NCBI GenBank assembly: GCA_965249205.1
Contig: CBDFLL010000006.1
Coordinates: 310,001-374,000, forward strand
DNA from: JAQBVV01 sp965249205
Lineage (GTDB): Bacteria > Acidobacteriota > Vicinamibacteria > Vicinamibacterales > UBA2999
DNA: 64,000 nt
Reading direction: 5' to 3'
Shown here: positions 15,950-23,608 of the stretch, in pieces
Layout: the number at the start of each line of letters is the position of its first letter
How positions within the stretch are numbered: the first letter of the stretch is position 1
Program-made: the position numbers and the translations under genes
The notes under the pieces: model-generated
Database searches by the model: none
The model's input: the letters and a program-made list of their open reading frames with translations, nothing else
Told to the model about the DNA's origin: nothing

Positions 15950-16303
15950 TTGAACCTCGGGGTCCGATTCCTTCTCGAGGTGGCGGCGCTATTCTCGATG
16001 GGACTCTGGGGCTGGCGGCATGGTGAAGGCTGGCAGCGCGTCGTCTTCGCGGCGCTGATCCCATTCGCGGCCGCGGTCCTGTGGGGCGTCTTTGCTGTGC
16101 CAGGTGATCCCAGCCGCTCAGGCGCTGCCCCGATCCCCGTGCCGGGGTTGCTTCGATTGACCGTTGAAGCGGTGGTATTCGGCGTGGGAATCTTAGCGCT
16201 TGCCGACTCTGGGTTCACACGAAGCAGCGTGGCATTCGGGGTAGTCGTTACGGTTCACTATGCAGTTTCTTACGATCGCATTACCTGGCTCCTCCATCAG
16301 TAG
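15950..16303 (+). CDS. DUF2568 (YrdB-like) membrane protein
   Basis: A 117-residue, four-helix membrane protein matching DUF2568: LGVRFLLEVAALFSMGLWGW, LIPFAAAVLWGVFAVPGDPSR, RLTVEAVVFGVGILAL, and TVHYAVSYDRITWLL. A TTG start at 15950 gives the family's usual N-terminus (MNLGVRFLLEVAAL). No ATG is suitably placed. It probably forms an operon with the preceding membrane gene. Role unknown. Confidence 0.72.
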   Translation: MNLGVRFLLEVAALFSMGLWGWRHGEGWQRVVFAALIPFAAAVLWGVFAVPGDPSRSGAAPIPVPGLLRLTVEAVVFGVGILALADSGFTRSSVAFGVVVTVHYAVSYDRITWLLHQ

Positions 16304-16358
16304 CCGCGCCGTCGGTCGCGCCACGCGCCTGTCATCAAGCGCGTCGGGCGGCTGGATT

Positions 16359-16727
16359 GTGAGCCGGCTTGGGTGTGCCGTCGTTGCGATGTCGATGGTC
16401 CTGGCATCGTGCGGCGATAGCCCGTCGCTCCCCACTGGTGGTCAGAGCACTCTCAGTGTTGCGTCGCCGGGCTCGACCCTTCCATTGGGCACGGCTGTGA
16501 GTGTTAACGCGAATGGGACCTACAATTTGCCGGCACAGGCTGCGACCATCACGGTCAGATGCTTTGGACGGGTCACCGTGACGTTCACGCAGCCTGGCGG
16601 GGGCACGCAGAACAACACGTGCCAGAGCGCTGGCGGCAGCGCGAATCAAACCAACAGCGTGAACGGTGTCGCAAGCGTGATGTTCGGTTTCGACGCCGGC
16701 GCGTCCGCGGAGGTCACCGTCTGGTAG
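16359..16727 (+). CDS. Small predicted lipoprotein, unknown function
   Basis: 122 residues from a GTG at 16359. It has a lipoprotein signal (CAVVAMSMVLASCGDSPS) with lipobox LASC, then a Ser/Thr/Asn/Gly-rich sequence with two Cys (VRCFGRV and NNTCQSAGG) that may form a disulfide. A longer frame opening at ATG 16260 would overlap the end of the DUF2568 gene and give a poorer signal peptide. No family is recognised. Confidence 0.5.
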   Translation: MSRLGCAVVAMSMVLASCGDSPSLPTGGQSTLSVASPGSTLPLGTAVSVNANGTYNLPAQAATITVRCFGRVTVTFTQPGGGTQNNTCQSAGGSANQTNSVNGVASVMFGFDAGASAEVTVW

Positions 16728-16809
16728 GCGGCGGCTGCTCGCGTTGTATTACGGTGATCGTTGAGGGCGCTGCGAGCTGTCAAGAGGATGGCGTGAGACG
16801 AGGAGCACG

Positions 16810-17153
16810 ATGGTTCACATAACTTCAGTGAAATTTGTGACGGTCGTGAGATTTCGGTCGCTCCTGCGCTAGGACGAGGTCACGCGCAGGGGTCGGGAGC
16901 GCCTCCCGGAGTGTCGTAAGGTGCCCGGGCTTGGCTAGAAGTTCTACGTCTACGATGAGTCCACCGAAGAGTGGGGAGGCATCTATAGTGGGACTCGAAA
17001 GAGTCTGCGCAGTAGTATCTCGCCTCCGACCTTCGCAGGAGCATCCCCGCAGCCTACGAAGTGGACGGAATGCCGCGGATCGATCGCGTGTCGGTGCTCG
17101 ACATCTTGCGCAGGTCGGGCGAGAGTCGGTTCGCGCCTGAGATGAGCCACTAG
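16810..17153 (+). pseudogene. YdhR-like monooxygenase relic with stops and a frameshift
   Basis: An ATG at 16810 with GAGGAG upstream opens MVHITSVKF, followed by a stop (TAG) after FRSLLR. The same gene is then recognisable in other frames as DEVTRRGRERLPE, a second TAG, KFYVYDESTEEWGGIY, and after a further frame change RRSIPAAYEVDGMPRIDRVSVLDIL. This order matches small YdhR-like dimeric alpha-beta barrel proteins (WGGIYLW..., IPAAYEVxGxP). It fills most of the gap between the lipoprotein and methyltransferase genes. Confidence 0.65.
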
Positions 17154-17169
17154 ACAACAAGGAGAGCGT

Positions 17170-17982
17170 GTGAATCCGAACAAAGCACTGTGGGAAAAAG
17201 GTGACTTCACGCGTATCGCGCAGAGCATGCGCGAGAGTGGAGACGCCCTGGTCGAGAGTTTTGGAATCAGCAAAGGCCTCAAGGTCCTGGATCTCGGATG
17301 CGGCGACGGAACGACGGCCCTGCCAGCGGCGAGACGCGGCGCGGACGTGTTGGGCGTCGATATCGCGAGCAATCTAGTCGAGGCCGGGAACAAGCGCGCG
17401 CAGGCGGAGGGCCTGACGAACTCCAAGTTTCAGGAGGGTGATGCGACCAATCTGCACGAGCTGGCGGACGATTCCTTTGACCTGGTGGTCTCCGTTTTCG
17501 GCGCGATGTTCGCTCCGAAGCCATTCGACGTCGCCAAAGAGATGGTACGAGTTACTCGCCAGCGTGGTCGAATCATTATGGGGAACTGGATTCCGAAGGA
17601 TCCGACGCTCGTCGCACAGATCCTGAAGATCTGTGCCGCCTACACGCCGCCGCCGCCGGAAGGTTTCGTGAGCCCGATGACCTGGGGGATCGAGAGCCAT
17701 GTGCTCGAGCGTTTCCAGGGCGCGGGCGTGCCAGCGTCGCAGGTCTCGTTTGCCAGGGAAACGTTTACGTTCAACCTGCCCAGTTCGCCGTCCGAGTACC
17801 TGGCTTCATTCAGGACGTACTACGGACCGACCATGAACGCCTTCGACGCTGCAGAGAAGAATGGGCGGTCGACTGATTTGCAGAAAGAGCTGGAAGATCT
17901 GTTCAACAGTCAGAACACGAGTCCGAGCAAGGACGTCACATCTATTCCTGCGACCTTCCTGCGCGTGACAGTGGATCTGTGA
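17170..17982 (+). CDS. Class I SAM-dependent methyltransferase
   Basis: 270 residues from GTG 17170, with AAGGAG just upstream. Motif I is VLDLGCGDGTTALPAARRG (residues ~38-56), motif II GVDIASNLVEAG, motif III FQEGDATNL, and motif IV FDLVVSVFGAMFAP. The C-terminal ~100 residues (ESHVLERF, FNLPSSPSEYLASF) match UbiE-like small-molecule methyltransferases common in accessory regions. A VOC gene starts 25 bp downstream with its own strong ribosome-binding site. Substrate unknown. Confidence 0.85.
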   Translation: MNPNKALWEKGDFTRIAQSMRESGDALVESFGISKGLKVLDLGCGDGTTALPAARRGADVLGVDIASNLVEAGNKRAQAEGLTNSKFQEGDATNLHELADDSFDLVVSVFGAMFAPKPFDVAKEMVRVTRQRGRIIMGNWIPKDPTLVAQILKICAAYTPPPPEGFVSPMTWGIESHVLERFQGAGVPASQVSFARETFTFNLPSSPSEYLASFRTYYGPTMNAFDAAEKNGRSTDLQKELEDLFNSQNTSPSKDVTSIPATFLRVTVDL

Positions 17983-18007
17983 ATGGGTGTAAGGAAGGAG
18001 CATAACC

Positions 18008-18379
18008 ATGGCGCAGAATCCGGTGGGTTGGTTTGAGATTTATGTGCAGGACATGGAGCGGGCGACAGTTTTCTACAAGTCCGTGCTTCAGGTCGAGCTT
18101 CAGGACCTGAAAAGTCCTGGAATGGACATGTGGACGTTCCCGATGGACCCGACGGGCCCTCGGGCGTCAGGCGCGCTCGTCAAGATGCCTGGCATTTCGT
18201 CTGGCGGCAACAGCACGCTTGTCTATTTCCACTGCGAGGACTGTGCCACTGAAGCTAGCCGTGTCGTCGATGCCGGTGGCCGAGTGCATAAAGAGAAGTT
18301 CTCAATCGGCGAGTACGGGTTCATCGCGCTGGCGTTTGACACCGAAGGCAACATGTTCGGCCTGCATTCCAGGCAGTGA
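18008..18379 (+). CDS. VOC-family protein
   Basis: A 123-residue protein with two beta-alpha-beta-beta-beta VOC modules: PVGWFEIYVQDMERATVFYK and STLVYFHCEDCATEASRV, ending YGFIALAFDTEGNMFGLHS. AAGGAG precedes the ATG by 7 nt. The length is normal for small YesE/glyoxalase-like proteins. Metal ligands cannot be assigned with confidence. The gene stop overlaps the GTG of the following hydrolase gene (GTGA), suggesting translational coupling. Confidence 0.82.
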   Translation: MAQNPVGWFEIYVQDMERATVFYKSVLQVELQDLKSPGMDMWTFPMDPTGPRASGALVKMPGISSGGNSTLVYFHCEDCATEASRVVDAGGRVHKEKFSIGEYGFIALAFDTEGNMFGLHSRQ

Positions 18380-19014
18380 TCCAGTCGCCCGCCTCCATGA
18401 GACTGAAGTCACTGCTGCTTGTGCACGGGGCGGGAAGCGGACCGTGGGTATTTGACCGATGGGTCGAAGGATTTCCACATCTGAGGGTTGTTGCGCCAGA
18501 TTTGCAGCAGGGACTCGATGTCGCCGGAGCCTCGATGGATGATTACACGGACCGGGTAGTCGCGGAAGGGCGGCGCCTGCCAAAGCCCTTGGCTCTGTGT
18601 GGTTGGAGTATGGGAGGGCTCGTGGCGATGATGGCGGTGCCGAAGCTCGATCCTGAGTCTCTGATTCTTATCGAGGCCAGCGCTCCAGGCGAGGTGCAGG
18701 GTTTCAATGAAAGGATCGAACCGCGTGGGGGTGTCTTTGACAGCGAAGAGGTCTATGGCCCCTTTCCACCAGGCGTTCGGAGTCGTCCAGAAAGTCAGTA
18801 CGCGCGTGATGAACGAAAGCGGGGGATTTCCATTGCTGTTCTGTCGAATCGGACGCTTGTCATTTGCGGTCGCGAGCACCCAGACGAGCGTGGGCGGCAG
18901 CTTTCAGCCTTCTACGGAGTTGGTCTACGCGAGTTCCCGACACTCAGCCACTGGGAACTGGTACACGCGATGTCTGTCAGGGACGAGACTCAGCGATTCC
19001 TGGCGGCTGAATGA
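18376..19014 (+). CDS. Small alpha/beta hydrolase
   Basis: 212 residues from GTG 18376 (overlapping the VOC stop), or 205 from ATG 18397. The oxyanion block is LLVHGAGSGPWVF, the nucleophile elbow is CGWSMGGLVAM, and the acid and base are likely in VICGREHPDE and LSHWELVH. The lid is short. It resembles AB_hydrolase_6-type esterases. The VOC-hydrolase coupling hints at action on a shared substrate, which is inference. Confidence 0.78.
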   Translation: MIQSPASMRLKSLLLVHGAGSGPWVFDRWVEGFPHLRVVAPDLQQGLDVAGASMDDYTDRVVAEGRRLPKPLALCGWSMGGLVAMMAVPKLDPESLILIEASAPGEVQGFNERIEPRGGVFDSEEVYGPFPPGVRSRPESQYARDERKRGISIAVLSNRTLVICGREHPDERGRQLSAFYGVGLREFPTLSHWELVHAMSVRDETQRFLAAE

Positions 19015-19112
19015 GACGCCACCGCGTTTTGCCCGATACGATGTCCATGCACCGTCTCGGGTCGCACACGTCGGGCCACTTACGAGACCAATGAAGATCG
19101 GAGAGTCTCCAC

Positions 19113-19541
19113 GTGAAGACAATCATCCACACCGTTCACATACACGTTCCGCCAGAGAAGGTCTATCGGGCGCTTACAACTGAATCGGGGGTGACCGGCT
19201 GGTGGAGCACCAAGGCGACGCTCGGTCCAGGTGAGGGTGAACTCATCGAGTTCACGTTCGTCGGCGACTTCAATCCGCACATGCGGCAGACGAAACTGAT
19301 GCCCGGCGAGGCGGTCGAGTGGCGCTGCGTTGCCGGCCACGACAACTGGCAGGACAACACCTTCAGGTTCGCGTTGAGAAACGTCGATGGCGAAACGTCG
19401 CTGCGGTTCGTGCAGGAATACGCGCAGGAACTGGACGACGATACCTACGGCACCTATAACTTCAACTGGGGCTACTACCTCGGGAGTCTGAAGCGATTCT
19501 GCGAGACCGGTGTGGGTACGCCGTTCGAGGTGTCTCGTTAG
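19113..19541 (+). CDS. SRPBCC/AHSA1-domain protein
   Basis: A 142-residue START-like domain protein with HVPPEKVYRALTTESGVTGWW at the N-terminus and a C-terminal helix GYYLGSLKRFCETGVGTPFE, the usual AHSA1 layout. It probably binds a hydrophobic ligand in the central cavity. Twelve bp after its stop a family B repeat begins, carrying the IS5-type insertion, so any downstream co-transcription is now interrupted. Confidence 0.82.
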   Translation: MKTIIHTVHIHVPPEKVYRALTTESGVTGWWSTKATLGPGEGELIEFTFVGDFNPHMRQTKLMPGEAVEWRCVAGHDNWQDNTFRFALRNVDGETSLRFVQEYAQELDDDTYGTYNFNWGYYLGSLKRFCETGVGTPFEVSR

Positions 19542-19584
19542 GCGCTGGACATCAAGCGCTTTTCATGACTGTGTGGAGCTCTAG

Positions 19585-20879
19585 CAGGCTGCTGAAAAAC
19601 TCCGTGAAATGGGATCGACAGATCGATCCCGGCGTACTACCATGCTCCCAACACCGCTGAAGGGAGCCCCATCATGCGCGGACACGATGAGCAAAGCACT
19701 CACATGTTCAGCTACCTGTCGCCGGAACAGCGCGTGCCAGCCGACCATCCGCTCCGCGCGGTTCGCGCGCTGACGGACGAAGCGCTGAGAACGATGTCGC
19801 GCAGGTTCGCCGGCCTGTACGCCAACACAGGGCGTCCGTCGATCCCGCCGGAACAGCTGCTGCGCGCGTTGTTGCTGCAGGTGCTCTACACGGTGCGGAG
19901 CGAGCGGCTGCTGATGGAAGAGCTCAATTACAACCTGCTGTTCCGCTGGTTCGTGGGCTTGAATTTGGACGACCCGGTTTGGCATCCCACCACGTTTACC
20001 AAGAATCGCGACCGGCTGCTGGCGGGCGATCTCGCGGCCGCCTTCTTTGATGCGGTGCAGGCCCACGCGCGGGCGGCCGGGCTGCTCTCGGACGAACACT
20101 TCACTGTGGATGGGACCCAATTGGAAGCGTGGGCCAGCCTGAAGAGCTTTCGGTGCCGGGACGCGGCGGAGAGCGACCCGCCCGATGACCCCGGGAATCC
20201 CACGGTCAACTTCCACGGGGAGCGGCGGCGCAACGACACGCACCAGTCGACGACCGATCCGGAGGCGATGCTGCCTCGGAAGGGCCAGGGGAAGGAAGCC
20301 AAGCTGGCGTATCTGGGCCACGTGCTGCTGGACAATCGACAGGGACTTGTCGCCAACGTCTGCGCGACTCACGCGACGGGGACCGCCGAACGCGAGGCAG
20401 CGGCGCTGTTGCTGGAGGCCAGCGCGCCGCCGGGCAGCACGGTCGGGGCGGACAAGGGCTACGATGTGGCAAGCTTTGTGGCCGCTGTCCGTATCCGGGC
20501 CGTCACGCCCCACGTTGCTCAGAAGGTCCGCTGGAGTGCGATCGATGGCCGGACCACGCGGCATGCGGGCTATCACGTCAGTCAGCGGAAACGGAAACTC
20601 GTAGAACAGGTCTTTGGCTGGATGAAGACCGTCGGCGGCTTGCGCAAACTCCGGCATCGCGGTGTCGCCCTCGTGGATTGGCAGCTTACCTTCGCCGCCA
20701 CGGTCTATAACTTGGTCCGGCTGCGGAATCTGGAGGCGAGGTGTCCCTGATCACCGGCCGCGCGTGTCGCCGGCCCCTTGATCGGGGCCAGCGCACAGCC
20801 GTGCGCACCGTTGTCGGTCGGTGGTGACTCGCATGATCCTTAGAAAACGGCCCGATCACCCGGGTTCTTCAGCAGCCTG
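19585..20879 (+). mobile_element. IS5-family insertion sequence, copy 1 (1295 bp)
   Basis: The terminal inverted repeats read CAGGCTGCTGAAAAAC at the left and CAGGCTGCTGAAGAAC (reverse complement) at the right. Direct repeats CTAG at 19581-19584 and 20880-20883 are the 4-bp target duplication, matching the YTAR preference of the IS5 group. One transposase gene fills most of it. The copy appears base-identical to the element at 46583-47877 and lies in the same orientation, so both moved recently. The target was a family B miniature repeat. Confidence 0.92.
19674..20750 (+). CDS. IS5-family DDE transposase
   Basis: A 358-residue transposase, full length for the group. Residues 1-110 are the DUF772-type N-terminal domain (FSYLSPEQRVPADHPLRAV, GRPSIPPEQLLRALLL). 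The catalytic DDE residues are probably Asp146 (FTVDGTQLEAW), Asp260 (VGADKGYD) and Glu311 (LVEQVFGWMKTV). No frameshift or stop is present, so it should be active. Long open frames on the opposite strand inside the element are shadows. An identical protein is encoded at 46672-47748. Confidence 0.95.
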   Translation: MRGHDEQSTHMFSYLSPEQRVPADHPLRAVRALTDEALRTMSRRFAGLYANTGRPSIPPEQLLRALLLQVLYTVRSERLLMEELNYNLLFRWFVGLNLDDPVWHPTTFTKNRDRLLAGDLAAAFFDAVQAHARAAGLLSDEHFTVDGTQLEAWASLKSFRCRDAAESDPPDDPGNPTVNFHGERRRNDTHQSTTDPEAMLPRKGQGKEAKLAYLGHVLLDNRQGLVANVCATHATGTAEREAAALLLEASAPPGSTVGADKGYDVASFVAAVRIRAVTPHVAQKVRWSAIDGRTTRHAGYHVSQRKRKLVEQVFGWMKTVGGLRKLRHRGVALVDWQLTFAATVYNLVRLRNLEARCP

Positions 20880-21002
20880 CTAGTAGCCGCAATGCCGAAA
20901 ATGGTGACGGCAGTCGTCGCGGACCGAAGCGCCACAGTGGTGCGTGCGGAAGTACCATGACTCGCCCAGTCAGTACAAGGGCTATCTGAAAAGGCGCTCT
21001 AG

Positions 21003-21407
21003 ATGGCCGGCTATTCAGGCACGCCGCTGTCGTCGAAGCTGGGTATTCGTGCGGGACTGGTCGTGCACCTCAGGGGTGCCCCAGCCAACTACGTCGATCT
21101 CGTTGATCCACTGCCGGAAGGTGTGACCTTCGCAAGGCGCATGTCGGGCACCACCGATCTGGTGCACGTCTTTTCGGCGCGCAAGGCGGAGCTCGCGAAG
21201 TGGCTCAAGACCTGCCGCGAGAAGCTGCGGCCAACGGCGACAGTCTGGGTGTCGTGGCCGAAGAAGTCGGCGAAGGTGCCGACCGATATCACCGAAGATA
21301 CGATCCGCGAGGTTGCGCTTCCGCTGGGGTTTGTCGACGTCAAGGTCTGCGCGGTCACCGACGTGTGGTCCGGGCTCAAGCTTGTTGTGCGGAAGGAGCT
21401 TCGGTGA
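21003..21407 (+). CDS. DUF3052-family protein
   Basis: A 134-residue protein matching DUF3052: AGYSGTPLSSKLGIRAG, then VHVFSARKAELAKWL, and WVSWPKKSAKVPTDITEDTIRE, ending VWSGLKLVVRK. Length and order are complete. The ATG sits 2 bp beyond the right end of the interrupted family B repeat, and the best ribosome-binding site (AAAAGG) is inside that repeat. The family's function is not established. Confidence 0.82.
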   Translation: MAGYSGTPLSSKLGIRAGLVVHLRGAPANYVDLVDPLPEGVTFARRMSGTTDLVHVFSARKAELAKWLKTCREKLRPTATVWVSWPKKSAKVPTDITEDTIREVALPLGFVDVKVCAVTDVWSGLKLVVRKELR

Positions 21408-21465
21408 AAGCACCGTCAGTCCTTCAGTTCGATGCGACCCGCCGAACGAGCACCTCCTTCGCCTT

Positions 21466-21918
21466 ATGAGGCTTCGCATTGAGCCGATCCGGCAGGAACA
21501 GGTCGATGCGGCGAAGGACGTCGTTCGCGCGGGCGCCTTTGAATTCTTCGGGGAGGACCCAGCTCACTTCGACGACATGGACGCTGTGTCCCTAGAGTAC
21601 GCAGCTCCTGCAGGAACCTTTCTTGTGCTGCTCGATGGAGATACCGTGGTTGGCACCGGTGCCGTCCGTCGGCTCGACTCGCAGACGTGTGAACTGAAGC
21701 GCATGTGGTTCTTGCTGCCCTACCGGGGAAGAGGGCTCGGGGCCGAGATGGCAAAGGAGCTTCTGCAGTTCGCCCGGTCGGCAGGTTACACATGCGTGCG
21801 CCTTGACACGTCAGCGGAACTTGAAGAGGCGAACAAGTTGTACCGACGCCTTGGCTTCCGGACCATCGAACCGTACAACGATGGCCCGTGCGCGATCTTC
21901 ATGGAGAAACAACTCTGA
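21466..21918 (+). CDS. GNAT-family N-acetyltransferase
   Basis: 150 residues from ATG 21466. GNAT motif A is WFLLPYRGRGLGAEMAKELL, with the acetyl-CoA loop RGRGLG. The preceding strand (GTGAVRRLDSQTCELKRM) and the C-terminal ANKLYRRLGFRTIEPYND are typical of the family. An in-frame ATG at 21313 would overlap the DUF3052 gene and adds unrelated residues. The acceptor substrate is unknown. The SDR gene follows after 40 bp. Confidence 0.85.
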   Translation: MRLRIEPIRQEQVDAAKDVVRAGAFEFFGEDPAHFDDMDAVSLEYAAPAGTFLVLLDGDTVVGTGAVRRLDSQTCELKRMWFLLPYRGRGLGAEMAKELLQFARSAGYTCVRLDTSAELEEANKLYRRLGFRTIEPYNDGPCAIFMEKQL

Positions 21919-21958
21919 ACTGGCTCTGCGCGCAGGAGAGAGAGACACACAAACAAGA

Positions 21959-22636
21959 ATGGAAACCATCGTCATCACCGGCGCGAACCGCGGGCTCGGT
22001 CTCGCACTCACGAGGCGGTTCCTACGGGCCGGTAAGCGAGTGGTTGCCACCTGTCGAAACCCGGATGCATTCCAGTTCAGTGACGACCGTGCGAATCTGG
22101 ATGTTGTGAAGCTTGACGTGACCGACGGGGAAGCGGTGTCCAGGTTTGTTTCCGACCTCTCTGGCGAAGTCGTGGACGTGCTCCTGAACAACGCCGGGGT
22201 CATCGGAGGTGATACACAGAGCATCGACAACATCGACTATGGCGCGTGGCGAGACGCCTTCGAAGTCAACACGCTGGCTCCGTTCCGTATGGCGGTTGCG
22301 CTGCGAGCCAATCTCCTGCGTTCAGGGAGGCCACGCGTGGTGACGATCTCCAGTCAGATGGGTTCGCTCGATCGAAAGGGTTCCGGTTCCTACGCCTATC
22401 GAGGTTCGAAGGCCGCGGTGAACAAGGTGATGCAGGCGCTCGCGCAGGAGTTTCGCGGCGACGGCATCGTCGTGTGTCCGGTTCACCCGGGGTGGATACG
22501 GACGGACATGGGCGGGGCACATGCCGCGATCTCAGCGGATGAAAGCGCGTCTGGCCTGTTCGATCTCGTCGAGTTGCTTACGATTCGAGACACCGGTCAA
22601 TTCTGGAATTGGGACGGCAAGAGGCACCCATGGTAA
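21959..22636 (+). CDS. Short-chain dehydrogenase/reductase
   Basis: 225 residues from ATG 21959. The cofactor loop is ITGANRGLGLALTRRF (TGxxxGxG at residues ~6-13), the NNAG motif is LLNNAGVIGG, the catalytic Ser is in TISSQMGSL, and YAYRGSKAAVNK gives the YxxxK pair. CPVHPGWIRTDMGG is the usual PG motif. All classical SDR catalytic residues are present, so it should be an NAD(P)-dependent oxidoreductase resembling the sniffer/C-factor type. Substrate unknown. Confidence 0.88.
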   Translation: METIVITGANRGLGLALTRRFLRAGKRVVATCRNPDAFQFSDDRANLDVVKLDVTDGEAVSRFVSDLSGEVVDVLLNNAGVIGGDTQSIDNIDYGAWRDAFEVNTLAPFRMAVALRANLLRSGRPRVVTISSQMGSLDRKGSGSYAYRGSKAAVNKVMQALAQEFRGDGIVVCPVHPGWIRTDMGGAHAAISADESASGLFDLVELLTIRDTGQFWNWDGKRHPW

Positions 22637-22672
22637 GGGGCGATTCATCAGGCACAAAGCACAGGTAGCGCG

Positions 22673-23032
22673 ATGCACGAGCATGAAAAGATCAACTACG
22701 TTGAGTTTCCCGCCAGCAACCTCGAGGCAACAAAGGCATTCTTTCAAGCCGTATTCGGATGGTCGTTTGCGGACTACGGTCCCGACTACGTAGCGTTCTC
22801 GAATCAAGGGCTTGACGGTGGCTTCTTCAAGTCTGACCTGGCGGCGTCGACTGACAAGGGGAGCGCCCTGATCGTCTTCTTTAGCGACCGCCTGGAGGAC
22901 ACCCAGTCCAAGATCGAGAACGCCGGAGGTCGCATCGTGAAGCCGATCTTTAAGTTTCCTGGCGGGCGGCGTTTTCACTTCGCCGAACCGAGCGGTAATG
23001 AGTTCGCGGTATGGAGCGAAGCCGGTGCCTAG
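22673..23032 (+). CDS. VOC-family protein
   Basis: A 119-residue protein typical of small glyoxalase-like VOC proteins: INYVEFPASNLEATKAFFQAVFGW, then ALIVFFSDRLEDTQSKI, and a C-terminus HFAEPSGNEFAVWSE that supplies the conserved Glu. It follows the SDR gene by 36 bp and is intact. Substrate unknown. It is one of several VOC domains in the 5-23 kb region. Confidence 0.85.
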   Translation: MHEHEKINYVEFPASNLEATKAFFQAVFGWSFADYGPDYVAFSNQGLDGGFFKSDLAASTDKGSALIVFFSDRLEDTQSKIENAGGRIVKPIFKFPGGRRFHFAEPSGNEFAVWSEAGA

Positions 23033-23089
23033 CCAGGCGTCGCTGGCAGCCAGGCGAACCAGCGACCGCAGCGGATCTAAGGAGGGACA

Positions 23090-23275
23090 ATGTCGACGAC
23101 CGATGCCGTGGAGGCGCACTACACCCACGGGCACTGCTGGGAACCATTCTTGACGGCGTTTAGAGGCTGGGGAAATCGCCCGACAGACCGCATCGCTCCG
23201 GTCGAGTTGGTCGCTCGTCTGAAGGCGCGGTGCGAGAACTCTGACTTTTGTCACGAATCAGAAGAGCCCAAATAG
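23090..23275 (+). CDS. Small protein resembling the N-terminus of a SAM methyltransferase (probable remnant)
   Basis: 61 residues, preceded by an excellent ribosome-binding site (AAGGAGGGACA before ATG). The N-terminus (MSTTDAVEAHYTHG) and RPTDRIAPVEL resemble the N-terminal arm of a group of SAM methyltransferases, but the sequence then diverges and ends without any SAM-binding domain. It is probably the 5' stub of a deleted gene, although it may still be translated. It ends 9 bp before the DUF3303 gene. Confidence 0.45.
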   Translation: MSTTDAVEAHYTHGHCWEPFLTAFRGWGNRPTDRIAPVELVARLKARCENSDFCHESEEPK

Positions 23276-23284
23276 GAGGACTTC

Positions 23285-23575
23285 ATGCTGTTTCACGTCA
23301 CGTGGGAATTCATTGACACGACCGAGGAGGGCCAAAAGCGTTCGCTTGAGCTGTTCTCGAAGTGGCAGCCTGGCCCCGGAACATTCCAGGCGTTTTATGG
23401 CTTTGCGGACGGTGGTGGAGGCGTCGCACTTATCGAAGCCGGCAGCGCCGCCGACTTGGCAAAGACGCTCGCACGGTGGACGCCGTTTCTAGAATTCACG
23501 ACCCGGGTGGTGCTTCCCATCCAGGAGTCCGCCGAGATCGACAGCGCGGCGGCGGCCTGGCGTGACGCGAACTGA
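23285..23575 (+). CDS. DUF3303-family protein
   Basis: A 96-residue protein matching DUF3303: LFHVTWEFIDTTEEGQKRSLELF, GFADGGGGVALIEA, LARWTPFLEFTTRVVLPI. It is probably a dimeric alpha-beta barrel fold like other small monooxygenase-like proteins. AGGAGG just upstream supports the ATG at 23285. No function is established for the family. The cytochrome c gene starts 33 bp downstream. Confidence 0.8.
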   Translation: MLFHVTWEFIDTTEEGQKRSLELFSKWQPGPGTFQAFYGFADGGGGVALIEAGSAADLAKTLARWTPFLEFTTRVVLPIQESAEIDSAAAAWRDAN

Positions 23576-23608
23576 CGCTCGAGGCTGTAGAACGGCAGAG
23601 GGACAGCG

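Larger units (their letters stand above)
19554..21001. repeat. Miniature inverted-repeat element, family B copy 1, split by IS copy 1
   Basis: The left piece (19554-19584) begins AAGCGCTTTTCATGAC. The right piece (20884-21001) ends CTGAAAAGGCGCTCTA. Taking out the IS at 19585-20879 and one CTAG rejoins the pieces to ~149 bp, which aligns base by base with copies 2 and 3 across the junction. The right terminal repeat has an extra G compared with copies 2 and 3. That creates AAAAGG just upstream of the ATG at 21003. Confidence 0.75.

Noticed and set aside
19581..20657. Long minus-strand open frames inside both IS copies.
   Set aside because: They are antisense shadows of the transposase gene, have Arg/His/Gln-rich translations without family motifs, and are duplicated only because the IS is.
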